Assembly: GCF_900129885.1 (NCBI RefSeq)
Contig: NZ_FQXE01000002.1
Location: forward strand, 62,001 to 126,000
Direction: 5' to 3'
DNA: 64,000 bases
Source of the DNA: Pollutimonas bauzanensis
GTDB lineage: Bacteria > Pseudomonadota > Gammaproteobacteria > Burkholderiales > Burkholderiaceae_B
The notes below the pieces were generated by a model, which worked only from the letters and a program-made list of their open reading frames with translations, ran no database searches and was not told where the DNA came from. A program made the translations under genes and the position numbers. Every line of letters starts with the position of its first letter. Positions within the stretch are counted from its first letter, which is position 1. Of the stretch, positions 54,232-63,254 are shown one piece after another.

Positions 54232-55314
54232 ATGCCATCTCCCGCATCCCCCAGCGATCTTCCGGGAGCGCCAGCCCCCGTCGACCTGCGCAGCGACACT
54301 ATCACCCGGCCCACTGCCGCCATGTATGAATGCATGCGGACCGCGCCCATCGGCGACGACGGCCTCGATGGCGACCCGACTGTACTTGAACTGGAAGCCA
54401 CGGCCGCAGCCCAGCTCGGCAAGGACGCCGGCCTCTTTGTCCCCAGTTGCACGATGGCAAACCTATTGGCTGTTCTGGCGCAGACTCAACGCAACGAACA
54501 AGTCGTGATGGAGTCTTCCGCGCACATGTACCGGACAGAGCGCGGGGCTGCCACCTTTACCGGCCTGTTTTACGCGGGCGTTCCCGGCCAGGCGGGCGCC
54601 ATGGATCTATCCGAACTGGAAAGCGCGCTGCAAACACCGAGGGCTCCGCTCAAAACCTCCCTGGTCGCCATGGAAACCGCGCACAACAACGCCGGGGGAG
54701 TCCCATTGGCGCTCGAGCACATGCAGGCGGTCCATAAGATGGCGGCCGGGCGGGGCATGGCGGTGCACCTTGACGGCGCGCGCTTTTTCAATGCCTCCGT
54801 GGCCCTGGGAGCCGCACCGCGGGAACTTGCGCGCTGCACGGATACCGTTTCGTTGTGCCTCTCCAAAGGCTTGAGCGCCCCGGTCGGCGCCGTGCTGGTC
54901 GGGCCGCGCACGGTCATGGACAAGGCCCGCAGCCTGCGCCGCATGCTGGGCGGGACACAAAGGCAGGCCGGCATCATGGCCGCCGCCGGCTTATATGCCA
55001 TACAGCACATGATCGACCGCCTCGTCGAGGATCATGTCCGTGCCAGTGCATTAAGCGAGTCGCTGAACCGTTTGCAATCCCCGCTAAGCGCCACCGTGCC
55101 GCAAACCAATATTGTCCAGGTCGATACCAGCCGCAGCGGCCTGACCAGCGCCCAATGGGTGCAGGCGCTGGAAGGCGCCGGCCTGCGGACACGGCCGTGG
55201 GGCGCTACGCGCTTGCGTTGCGTCACCCACCGCCATATCGGCGATGCCGACATAGAGCGGGCGGTGCAATCGTTCCGCGATGTATTGAAACAAGTCACGG
55301 CCACGCTGCCTTAA
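54232..55314 (+). CDS. Threonine-aldolase-family PLP enzyme
   Basis: This fold-type I PLP enzyme family cleaves beta-hydroxy amino acids into glycine and an aldehyde. The 360-residue protein has LRSDTITRPT at the start, Asp181 in HLDGARFFNA (pyridine-N partner) and Schiff-base Lys212 in CLSKGLSAPVGAV. It is the last gene of the importer operon, 12 bp after the ATPase. The context suggests that an imported beta-hydroxy amino acid is its substrate. It is not obviously the housekeeping ltaE. Confidence 0.88.
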   Translation: MPSPASPSDLPGAPAPVDLRSDTITRPTAAMYECMRTAPIGDDGLDGDPTVLELEATAAAQLGKDAGLFVPSCTMANLLAVLAQTQRNEQVVMESSAHMYRTERGAATFTGLFYAGVPGQAGAMDLSELESALQTPRAPLKTSLVAMETAHNNAGGVPLALEHMQAVHKMAAGRGMAVHLDGARFFNASVALGAAPRELARCTDTVSLCLSKGLSAPVGAVLVGPRTVMDKARSLRRMLGGTQRQAGIMAAAGLYAIQHMIDRLVEDHVRASALSESLNRLQSPLSATVPQTNIVQVDTSRSGLTSAQWVQALEGAGLRTRPWGATRLRCVTHRHIGDADIERAVQSFRDVLKQVTATLP

Positions 55315-55335
55315 GCGCGGATGCGCTGGCGGCAA

Positions 55336-56652
55336 TTACTGCCCGCCCGTCACGCGCCAGACCGTGTTGCCCACATCATCGGCAATCAGCAGGGCTCCGT
55401 CGGCATCCTGAGCCAGGCCCACCGGCGCGCCGCGCAGTTCTTTCTCGTCATCCGAAACGAAACCGGTGACGACCGGCTGCACTTTACCGGTGGGCTTGCC
55501 ATTTTCAAACGCGACATAAGACACCCGGTAGCCATTCAGGGGCGAGCGGTTCCAACTGCCATGCTCGCCGATGAACGCGCCGCCGCGGTATTTTTCGGGC
55601 AGATCACTTCCGGTATAGAAGAGCAGGCCCAGGGGGGCGACATGCGAACTCAAGGCATAATCGGGCTTGATGGCTTTTTCGACAAGGTCCGGCCTCTGGG
55701 GCATGACCCGTTGATCGACATGCTGGCCGAAATAGCTGTAGGGCCAGCCGTAGAAGCCCCCCTCCTGAACCGAGGTCAGGTAATCCGGAACCAGGTCCGC
55801 GCCGATTTCATCGCGCTCATTGACGATGGCCCAAAGCTTCCCGGTTTCCGGCTCCCACTGGATGCCCGTGGGATTACGCAGCCCCGCCGCGAAAATGCGG
55901 CTTGCGCCGCTCGCCACATCGACTTCCAGCACAGTGGCGCGCCTGTATTCCACGGCCATACCGTTTTCGGTGATATTGCTATTGGAGCCAACGCCGACAT
56001 AGAGCTTGCTGCCATCCCGACTGGCCAACAACGCCTTCGTCCAATGATGGTCTATCGTGCCGGGCAGATCCGCGAGCTCGGTGCCTGCCGCTTGCAAGCT
56101 GGTCTCGCCCGGCGTGTATCGATACTTCATGATGTTGTCGGTATTGGCGACATACAAGGTATCGCCGATCAGCTGAATACCAAAAGGCGAGTGCAGGTTT
56201 TCGAGGAAGACGTGCTTCTCCCATTCCCCGGCCGCGCCCGCTGTCTTGCGCAGCAGCGTGATCCTGTTTCCGCCCTTCCCGGACTTGCCCGAACGACTCT
56301 TCACCATGCCGCCGATAAGCTGTTTCGGCGTGGTCGTCGGCTCCGTTCCGGGGCCATTCGATTCCACGACCAGCACGTCGTTGTTGGGCAAGACATACAG
56401 CTGGCGGGGATGCAGAAGGCCGGAGGCGATCTTCTCTATTTTCAGACCCTCGGCCACTTTGGGCGCCTCGTTGTCCTTCCATCCCACCCCCTCGGGCACC
56501 TGCATGGGCGGAGACAGGAAATTCCGCGCCTGCGGCAGCGACGGATTCGGACCCATCTGTTCCTCGGGATCGACCTTCGCCCCCTCGTTGCACCCGCTTA
56601 AGCCAAGCGCCATGACCACCACCGAAACTCCCCACAAGGCCGTCTTATTCAT
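55336..56652 (-). CDS. PQQ-dependent sugar (sorbosone) dehydrogenase-like lipoprotein
   Basis: The 438-residue protein has a lipobox (LSGCN, Cys21), so it is a periplasm-facing lipoprotein. The body is a six-bladed propeller of the soluble-glucose/sorbosone dehydrogenase type: LLHPRQLYVLPNNDVLVVESNG, HSPFGIQLIGDTLYVANTD, ASHVAPLG-like (SSHVAPLGLLFYTG) and GEHGSWNRSPLNGYRV in outline. It would pass electrons to a cytochrome. It overlaps the membrane gene upstream by 8 bp. It is the second PQQ-type enzyme in this window. Confidence 0.85.
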   Translation of the reverse strand: MNKTALWGVSVVVMALGLSGCNEGAKVDPEEQMGPNPSLPQARNFLSPPMQVPEGVGWKDNEAPKVAEGLKIEKIASGLLHPRQLYVLPNNDVLVVESNGPGTEPTTTPKQLIGGMVKSRSGKSGKGGNRITLLRKTAGAAGEWEKHVFLENLHSPFGIQLIGDTLYVANTDNIMKYRYTPGETSLQAAGTELADLPGTIDHHWTKALLASRDGSKLYVGVGSNSNITENGMAVEYRRATVLEVDVASGASRIFAAGLRNPTGIQWEPETGKLWAIVNERDEIGADLVPDYLTSVQEGGFYGWPYSYFGQHVDQRVMPQRPDLVEKAIKPDYALSSHVAPLGLLFYTGSDLPEKYRGGAFIGEHGSWNRSPLNGYRVSYVAFENGKPTGKVQPVVTGFVSDDEKELRGAPVGLAQDADGALLIADDVGNTVWRVTGGQ

Positions 56653-57088
56653 GGCGAAACTCCTTGAAGCCGGCCTTCTGCGTAGCCAGAACCACTTTTC
56701 CCACGGACAGCAGAACCACCGTGAAAGCGGAAAGCCAGATGCCTTGGGGAATCACGGCATAAGCGTCCCGGGTATGCACGAAGGCATTGACGATCGCGGC
56801 CGCGATGGCGATCAAATTGAGCCAGAAATCGATCTTCTCGACGTATGCGGCGGGCCGGCTCCTGATGAACCACACATGCGCGAGATTGATGAGCCGCGGG
56901 ATGATCGCAAACAGCAATCCTATGCTGATCAGCCAGGCTGCGCCTTTCCCCCACAACACATCAGGGCTGTATGCGTAGACGATGTCGAAGATCAGCGCGG
57001 CAACAAAAAAACCGAAGGGTATCGGATCAAGCAGGTCGAAGATGGCTGTCGACAACCTGAATCGGGACGGTCGGGCATGAGATGGCAT
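56645..57088 (-). CDS. DUF2231-like four-helix membrane protein
   Basis: The 147-residue protein has four predicted helices (FDLLDPIPFGFFVAALIFDIVYAY start block). It precedes and overlaps the sorbosone-dehydrogenase-like gene, so the two are a unit; it may be a membrane redox or anchoring partner. ATG 57086-57088 is chosen; a longer in-frame start is weakly supported. DUF2231 assignment is by eye. Confidence 0.65.
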   Translation of the reverse strand: MPSHARPSRFRLSTAIFDLLDPIPFGFFVAALIFDIVYAYSPDVLWGKGAAWLISIGLLFAIIPRLINLAHVWFIRSRPAAYVEKIDFWLNLIAIAAAIVNAFVHTRDAYAVIPQGIWLSAFTVVLLSVGKVVLATQKAGFKEFRHE

Positions 57089-57285
57089 GGCTATTCTCGC
57101 TAGATGAAAAGGTGATACGCGCGACGGACTCCCCAGCAAAATCTGTTCCCGCGCAATCGTAAAGCCCCAGCCCGTGAACACCATATAATCAATTTATCGC
57201 GGCTTGGGCGCCGGCCCGGGCCAGGACGCCTTCTGCTTGGTTGACGCGCAGCCTGGTCCCCGAGAATGCAAGGACAAACACTCAC

Positions 57286-58308
57286 ATGAAAAAGATCGGA
57301 TTCCTATCGTTTGGCCATTGGACGCCCTCGCCCCAGTCACAGACGCGGTCGGCCGCCGACGCGCTCTTGCAATCCATCGAGCTTGCCGTTGCCGCCGAGG
57401 AACTGGGAGCGGACGGCGCCTATTTCCGCGTGCATCACTTTGCCCGTCAGCTCAGTTCCCCCTTTCCCTTGCTCGCGGCCGCCGGCGCCAGGACTAGCCG
57501 AATCGAGATCGGCACCGGCGTCATCGACATGCGCTACGAAAACCCCTTCTACATGGCCGAGGATGCGGGCGCGGCCGACCTGATTGCGGGCGGACGACTG
57601 CAGCTCGGCATCAGCCGCGGTTCGCCCGAGCAGGTGGTCGAGGGCTGGCGCCATTTCGGCTACCAGCCCGCGGAGGGCGAGACGGCCGCCGACATGGCAC
57701 GGCGTCGCACAGAGGTCCTGCTGGATCTGCTGCGGGGCCAGGGTTTCGCGCAACCCAGCCCGCAACCGATGTTCCCGAACCCGCCCGGCCTCTTGCGCCT
57801 CGAACCTTATTCCGATGGGCTGCGCGACCGAATCTGGTGGGGCGCAAGCTCGAATGCAACCGCGGTCTGGGCCGCGAAGCTGGGCATGAACTTGCAAAGC
57901 TCGACCCTCAAGGATGACGAGACCGGCGAGCCTTTCCATATCCAGCAGGCCCGGCAGATCCGGGCCTACCGCGCGGCATGGAAGGAGGCTGGCCACACAC
58001 GAGTACCGCGTGTGTCGGTGAGCCGCAGCATCTTCGCTCTGGTGGACGAGCGGGACCGCGGGTATTTCGGGCCCAGCGGCCAGGAAGGCGACAAGATCAG
58101 CTTCATCGACGAGAAGACCCGTTCGATCTTTGGCCGCAGCTACGCCGCCGAGCCGGACACCCTTATCGCCCAACTCGCGCAGGACGAGGCGATTGCCGAA
58201 GCCGACACCTTGCTTTTGACCGTGCCCAACCAACTCGGCGTCGACTACAACACGCATGTCATTGAAGCGATCCTGACCCATGTCGCGCCAGGCCTAGGCT
58301 GGCGCTGA
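57286..58308 (+). CDS. Luciferase-like (LLM class) flavin-dependent oxidoreductase
   Basis: The 340-residue protein has the (beta/alpha)8 luciferase-like fold pattern: FLSFGHWTPSPQSQT, ELGADGAYFRVHHFARQLSSPF and GISRGSPEQVVEGWRHFG in outline. These enzymes use FMNH2 supplied by a reductase, or F420, and act as monooxygenases on varied substrates. ATG 57286 starts MKKIGFLSF; an upstream in-frame ATG is less likely. It is divergent from the DUF2231-like gene with a 197-bp gap. Substrate unknown. Confidence 0.88.
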   Translation: MKKIGFLSFGHWTPSPQSQTRSAADALLQSIELAVAAEELGADGAYFRVHHFARQLSSPFPLLAAAGARTSRIEIGTGVIDMRYENPFYMAEDAGAADLIAGGRLQLGISRGSPEQVVEGWRHFGYQPAEGETAADMARRRTEVLLDLLRGQGFAQPSPQPMFPNPPGLLRLEPYSDGLRDRIWWGASSNATAVWAAKLGMNLQSSTLKDDETGEPFHIQQARQIRAYRAAWKEAGHTRVPRVSVSRSIFALVDERDRGYFGPSGQEGDKISFIDEKTRSIFGRSYAAEPDTLIAQLAQDEAIAEADTLLLTVPNQLGVDYNTHVIEAILTHVAPGLGWR

Positions 58309-58344
58309 CCTAGTGAAAGGCGAACCCGCAGGTCGACCCCGGAT

Positions 58345-58971
58345 CTAGCGGCTGTCCCGCTTGGCCTGGGACCTCTTTGCTTGAGAGCGTTGATGGGCGC
58401 CGATTTCAATGCCCCGGGATTGCTGGGTCACTGCGGTAGGCTCAACGGCGCGGGCGGATTTGCTGACATTCCTTTTTTCGGCCCTGGCTTCGCCCGCCTT
58501 ACCTTTGGAGGCCTTGCCTGCGCGGCTGGATGCGGCCGTCTTTGCGACAGTCTCGTCCTGCTTGGCGGCCGCCGATTTTTTGGCCACGGCCTTCTTCAGC
58601 ACCTTGACAGCCGGCACTTTTGAAGATGCCGCCTTCTGGGCCTTTTCGAACTCGCGGTCTTCCTGCTTTTCGATTTGCGCCAGGCGAGCCTCGAAGCGTG
58701 CCACGGACTCGGCGAGAATTTCTTCTTTCTCTTGGGTGCGGCGGTTGGCGTCCCCTTCGGCACCGGCTTTAGTGCCGCTGGCGTGGCGAACGGCAAGGCG
58801 TTGGCGGCGATAGAGGTCACGATACTTGTCGCGCAGTTTTCGACTGCGTTCCAGCCTGGAGCGCAGTTCAGGTTTGCTCAATTTGCGGATTTCAGTCGTT
58901 CGGCCGGAATCGAAGAGCTCGAGTTCGGCGGCTGTCAAAAGCTTTTGCGCCTGTGTGCGTTGATATGCCAT
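58345..58971 (-). CDS. Conserved-looking protein with a lysine/alanine-rich tail, function unknown
   Basis: The 208-residue protein starts MAYQRTQAQKLLTAAELELFDSGR, then has a charged helical region with coiled-coil potential (about residues 30-112, SKPELRSRLERSRKLRDKYR) and a Lys/Ala/Ser-rich tail (about 113-208) like bacterial histone-H1-like proteins (AVKVLKKAVAKKSAAAK), ending in two SQAKR repeats. ATG 58969-58971 gives a start at the first well-behaved residues. Nucleic-acid binding is a guess from charge. Confidence 0.7.
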   Translation of the reverse strand: MAYQRTQAQKLLTAAELELFDSGRTTEIRKLSKPELRSRLERSRKLRDKYRDLYRRQRLAVRHASGTKAGAEGDANRRTQEKEEILAESVARFEARLAQIEKQEDREFEKAQKAASSKVPAVKVLKKAVAKKSAAAKQDETVAKTAASSRAGKASKGKAGEARAEKRNVSKSARAVEPTAVTQQSRGIEIGAHQRSQAKRSQAKRDSR

Positions 58972-59158
58972 CCATGGCCTCCTGTCAATACAGTATGAGA
59001 GAGCCCACAGCCTATCAGCAAAAGCGCAATAAGTGAAACCAGAGGCGCTTGCCCGCTTGGACAACGGCGCAAGGTCGGCTATTCTGACTGCGTTTTGCTG
59101 GACGGAAACAGGGCCTCGCCGGCCGCCCGTCCGCCCACCACATAGACATAGGTTCATC

Positions 59159-62100
59159 ATGTATTTCGACGCCAAACTCTGGGCCATGACGCAGGGCATA
59201 CGGCTGCGCATCCTGTTTTGCGCTCTGCTGGGAGTGCTGGGACTCGCCGCCGGAATTGCCCGGTTTGCGCTGCTGGGACAATTCCTGGCGCGGCTGTTTG
59301 CCGGCGCCGGCGCCCAGGATCTATGGCCGCCGCTGGCCGGCGCGGGGGCGGCCATCCTGCTGCGCGGCGCCCTGGAACATGCGCTCAACACGCTGGCCAA
59401 CCGCAACGCAGCCCTTATCCAGGAGAACCTGCGCGCCCGGCTCTACGACAAGATCGTGGAACTCGGGCCGGCCTGGTTCGGCGGCCAGCGCACGGGCGGC
59501 GTCATGCTGGCGGTGGTCGACGGCGTGGAACAGCTGCAGGTATTTTTCGGGCGCTATCTGCCGCAGCTGTTCGTGGCTGCTTGCGCGCCCGTCATGATTT
59601 TCGCCTTTATCGCGTGGTGGGATTGGCCCGTGGCGCTGGTGCTGCTGGCGGCGGCATTGATCACACTGGTCCTGCCCCTGCTGTCGCATCAGGGCAACCG
59701 GCTCGCCGCGCAAGAACGGCAGCAGGCCTTCAAGGCGTTTGGCGAAGAATTCCTCGATGCCATGCAGGGCCTGCCCACGCTCAAGGCCTTCGGGCAGAGC
59801 CGCGCCTGGGGCGAGCGTCTGGCCGCGCGGGCGCGGGCCCTGTCCGACAATACATTCAAGGTGCTGGGCCGCGAAGTATCCACGCGCTTCCTGACCGATC
59901 TGGGTATCACGCTGGGCGCCGCGGCCGCATTGGCGACGGGGGCATGGCGCGTGTCGCATGGCGAGATGACCCTGGCCGCGCTGCTGGTGGTGCTGATGGC
60001 GGGCACGGAAATTTTCCGCCCTTTGCGCGACTTGCGCTCAGTCATGCATAGCGGCATGGTCGGACAATCGGCGGCCGGCGCCGTGCATGCCCTGCTGGAG
60101 GCAAGCAGTTCAGCGCCGCGTGGCGCCGCGGCGGCATCCAGGATGCGGCGCGCCGATGGGGGATTGTCGATAGAATTCAAGGACGTGAAATTCTCCTATC
60201 CGGGCGGCCGGCTGGCCACCCACGCGGGCCTGAGTTTTTCGGTGGCTCCCGGCGAACGGGTGGGCATAGTCGGCCCCAGCGGCGCCGGCAAATCATCGCT
60301 GCTGCGGCTGTTGCTGCGCCTGCATGATCCGCAGGGCGGCGCGGTGGAACTGGATGGCGCCGACCTGCGCACGCTGGATCCCGATGCCGTGCGAGCCCAG
60401 ATTTCGGTCGTGGCGCAAGACAGCACCTTGTTCCACGGCACGGTGGAAGAAAATCTGCTGCTGGCGCGCCCCGATGCCACGCCCGAGCAGATGGAAGCGG
60501 CGGCCCGCGCGGCCAATGCCCATGAATTCATCATGGCCCTGCCGCAAGGTTATCGCACTGTGCTGGGCGAACGCGGCACGCAGTTGTCGGGCGGGCAGCG
60601 TCAGCGGCTCACGATCGCCCGCGCCCTGCTGCGCGACACGCCGGTACTGGTCCTGGACGAAGCGCTGTCCTCGGTGGATGCCGAGAACGAGGCCGAAATC
60701 CAGGATGCGCTGGATCGCCTGAGCCGCGGCCGCACTACGCTGGTCCTGGCCCATCGCCTCTCCAGTGTCATCAATGCCGACCGCATTCTGGTGCTGGACG
60801 GAGGGCGCATCGTCGAAACCGGCGCGCATGCGACGCTCATGGCGGGCGACACGCTGTACCGCCGCCTCATGGGCGCCCAGGACGGCGGCATGCTGCAGGC
60901 CGCCGTCCTGGCGGACGAGCGGCCGCTTGCAGCCGCCGCCGGCGCCGCCGCCGGAGCGGACGATGGCCAGCGTCCCGCAGCGCGCCCGCTGGAGGCCGAC
61001 GCGCGGCAGATCGGCATGCGCAAAGTGTTCGGCACATTGTTCGACATCATCCGTCCCTGGCGCCGCGATTTTGCCATCACCGTGGCCAGCGGCATTGGAC
61101 GCGTGGCGGCCTTCATCGGCGTGTCGGTGCTGAGCGCGGCCATCATCATCCAGCTCAAGAACGGCGCACCCTACGGCGGCCTGCTGGCTGCGCTGTTCGC
61201 CGCGGCCATCGCCGCCGCGGCGCTGCACTGGATCGAGTCGTGGCTGGCGCACGCCATCGCCTACCGCCTGCTGGCGGAAATGCGCATCGCGCTCTACGAC
61301 AAGCTGGAAGCGCTGGCGCCGTCATACCTGTTGCGGCGGCGCTCCGGCGACCTGGTCGGCCTGGCCACGCAGGATGTGGAAACAGTGGAGTACTTCTTTG
61401 CCCACACGGTAGCGCCGGCATTCGTGGCGGTGCTGGTGCCGGCGGTGGTGCTGCTCATCCTGGGCATTGCCGCAAGTCCACTGCTGCTTGCGCTCCTGCC
61501 TTTCCTGGTGTGGGCCGCGGCCTCGCCGATTCTGAGCCGGACGCGCATCGATGCGCTGGGCAGCAGGGCAAGACAGGCGCTGGGGCTGCTGAGCGCCAAT
61601 TTGTCCGAGACCATACAGGGCCTGCCCGACCTGGTGTCGTTTTCGGCCACGGGCCGGCGCCGCGAAACATTCCTCGCCATGGTCCGCGATTACCAGAAAG
61701 TGCGATTGGCGCTGCTCGCCGATCTGTCGCGCCAGGGCGCGCTGCTGGAAATAGCCACGGGCCTGGGCGGACTCTCGGTGGCCGCCGTCGGCGCATGGTG
61801 GGTAACGCAAGGACAGCTGGCGGCCGGCGTGTTGCCGCTCTTGATACTGCTGTCCGTCGCGGCTTTCCTGCCTGTATCGGAAATCGCCCAAGTCAGCCGC
61901 CAGCTGGCCGATACGCTGGCCTCCACCCGCCGGTTGCGCGCGGTGCATGACGAGCCGGTCGCCATCATGGGTGGCGTCAAAGCGCCGCCCATACAGGCCA
62001 GCGGCCTGCCTTTATCATTCGAGCACGCGACCTTCACCTACCCTGGCCGGAACACCCCCGCGCTGCAGGACGTAAGCCTGGAGCTCGCGGCCGGCGCCAC

Positions 62101-62770
62101 ACTGGCCGTGGTCGGCCCATCGGGCGCCGGGAAAAGCACTCTGGCCAGCATGCTGCTGCGTTTCTGGGATCCGCAGCGCGGCGCCGTGCGCATCGACGGC
62201 GTGGACCTGCGCGAGCTGACGCTGGACGCGCTGTATGCCCGCATCGCCCTGGTGGCGCAAGATACATGGCTGCTCAATGGCTCTCTGGAAGACAATATCC
62301 GCCTGGCCCGCCCGAATGCCAGCGCCGCGGAGTTGGCGCTGGCGGTGGAACAGGCGGTGCTGGCGGATTTTGTCGCCGCCTTGCCCGACGGCCTGGCCAC
62401 CAAAGTGGGCGAACGCGGCGTGGCCCTGTCGGGAGGGCAGCGCCAGCGCATAGCCATTGCACGCGCCTTCCTGCGCGACGCGCCCATCCTCATCCTGGAC
62501 GAAGCCACCTCGCACCTGGACGCCATCAGCGAGGCGCAGGTGCATGAAGCGCTGGCTCGCCTCATGCGCCATCGCACCACGCTGATCATAGCCCACCGCC
62601 TCTCGACTATCCGGCAGGCGGACGCCATCGCGGTCGTCGATGCCGGCCGCATCGTGGAATACGGAACGCATGCGCAGCTGCTGGCGCGGGATGGCGCATA
62701 CGCTCATCTGGTGGGCCGGCAACTGACGGCTGCGCGGCGGAACAGCAACCGCATCCAATCCGTTGACTGA
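59159..62770 (+). CDS. Single-chain CydDC-like ABC transporter (two membrane domains and two ATPases)
   Basis: The 1203-residue protein is two full ABC half-transporters joined head to tail. Each half has about six helices and an ATPase: Walker A GPSGAGKSS at about residue 372 and GPSGAGKST at about 986; signatures LSGGQRQR; Walker B LVLDEALSSVD and LILDEATSHLD. Layout and the RFALLGQFLARL region resemble CydD-CydC, which exports cysteine and glutathione to the periplasm for cytochrome assembly. ATG 59159-59161 is preceded by AGG; the open frame begins earlier without a start signal. No cydAB genes are in this window. Confidence 0.85.
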   Translation: MYFDAKLWAMTQGIRLRILFCALLGVLGLAAGIARFALLGQFLARLFAGAGAQDLWPPLAGAGAAILLRGALEHALNTLANRNAALIQENLRARLYDKIVELGPAWFGGQRTGGVMLAVVDGVEQLQVFFGRYLPQLFVAACAPVMIFAFIAWWDWPVALVLLAAALITLVLPLLSHQGNRLAAQERQQAFKAFGEEFLDAMQGLPTLKAFGQSRAWGERLAARARALSDNTFKVLGREVSTRFLTDLGITLGAAAALATGAWRVSHGEMTLAALLVVLMAGTEIFRPLRDLRSVMHSGMVGQSAAGAVHALLEASSSAPRGAAAASRMRRADGGLSIEFKDVKFSYPGGRLATHAGLSFSVAPGERVGIVGPSGAGKSSLLRLLLRLHDPQGGAVELDGADLRTLDPDAVRAQISVVAQDSTLFHGTVEENLLLARPDATPEQMEAAARAANAHEFIMALPQGYRTVLGERGTQLSGGQRQRLTIARALLRDTPVLVLDEALSSVDAENEAEIQDALDRLSRGRTTLVLAHRLSSVINADRILVLDGGRIVETGAHATLMAGDTLYRRLMGAQDGGMLQAAVLADERPLAAAAGAAAGADDGQRPAARPLEADARQIGMRKVFGTLFDIIRPWRRDFAITVASGIGRVAAFIGVSVLSAAIIIQLKNGAPYGGLLAALFAAAIAAAALHWIESWLAHAIAYRLLAEMRIALYDKLEALAPSYLLRRRSGDLVGLATQDVETVEYFFAHTVAPAFVAVLVPAVVLLILGIAASPLLLALLPFLVWAAASPILSRTRIDALGSRARQALGLLSANLSETIQGLPDLVSFSATGRRRETFLAMVRDYQKVRLALLADLSRQGALLEIATGLGGLSVAAVGAWWVTQGQLAAGVLPLLILLSVAAFLPVSEIAQVSRQLADTLASTRRLRAVHDEPVAIMGGVKAPPIQASGLPLSFEHATFTYPGRNTPALQDVSLELAAGATLAVVGPSGAGKSTLASMLLRFWDPQRGAVRIDGVDLRELTLDALYARIALVAQDTWLLNGSLEDNIRLARPNASAAELALAVEQAVLADFVAALPDGLATKVGERGVALSGGQRQRIAIARAFLRDAPILILDEATSHLDAISEAQVHEALARLMRHRTTLIIAHRLSTIRQADAIAVVDAGRIVEYGTHAQLLARDGAYAHLVGRQLTAARRNSNRIQSVD

Positions 62771-62777
62771 TAAAAAG

Positions 62778-62804
62778 GTATTCCCGTTCGGAAAACGGGA
62801 ATAC
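62778..62804. terminator. Hairpin after the CydDC-like gene
   Basis: GTATTCCCGTT / AACGGGAATAC form an 11-bp stem with a five-base loop, 8 bp after the stop. An A-run precedes it, giving a U-tract only for the minus strand. It may also act as a bidirectional barrier. Confidence 0.55.
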
Positions 62805-62927
62805 ACCTGGCTAGGCATCAGTTCGATGGTAGCTGCCGACACTGTGGAGTCTGCTCCAGGCAATGAGCCATAATTGCTCTCTTGAGAACACAAACCTCTA
62901 ATTAAGTGTCTCAGGGGAACATTAATT

Positions 62928-63254
62928 ATGGAACACCCAATTCCTTTGCCCGTGGAGCGTGCTATCCGGAAACTCGGCAACGACATCTCCCTGGCGCGCA
63001 GGCGGCGCCACATCTCCCAAGCCTCGCTTGCCGAGCGCATGGGCGCGTCCCTGTCCACCGTGCGCCGAATGGAGAAAGGCGATGTCAAGGTGCCCATCCA
63101 TTTCTTCGCCCGAGCCCTGCATGTCTTTGGCAAAATCCAGGCGCTCGAGCGTCTGCTGGACACACCGAACGACGAAATCGGACTGACATTGATGGACGAG
63201 AACTTGCCCAAGCGCGTGCGCAGCAAGTCCGGCGGCTCTTCGGGAGCGCTGTGA
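62928..63254 (+). CDS. HipB-like XRE-family repressor, orphan
   Basis: The 108-residue protein has a lambda-type helix-turn-helix (residues about 16-70: LGNDISLARRRRHISQASLAERMGASLSTVRRMEKGD in outline). HipB-type antitoxins are usually followed by hipA, but downstream only short broken frames and a transposase fragment are seen. The ATG follows GGGAAC. It may be a relict antitoxin or a stand-alone regulator. Confidence 0.8.
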   Translation: MEHPIPLPVERAIRKLGNDISLARRRRHISQASLAERMGASLSTVRRMEKGDVKVPIHFFARALHVFGKIQALERLLDTPNDEIGLTLMDENLPKRVRSKSGGSSGAL

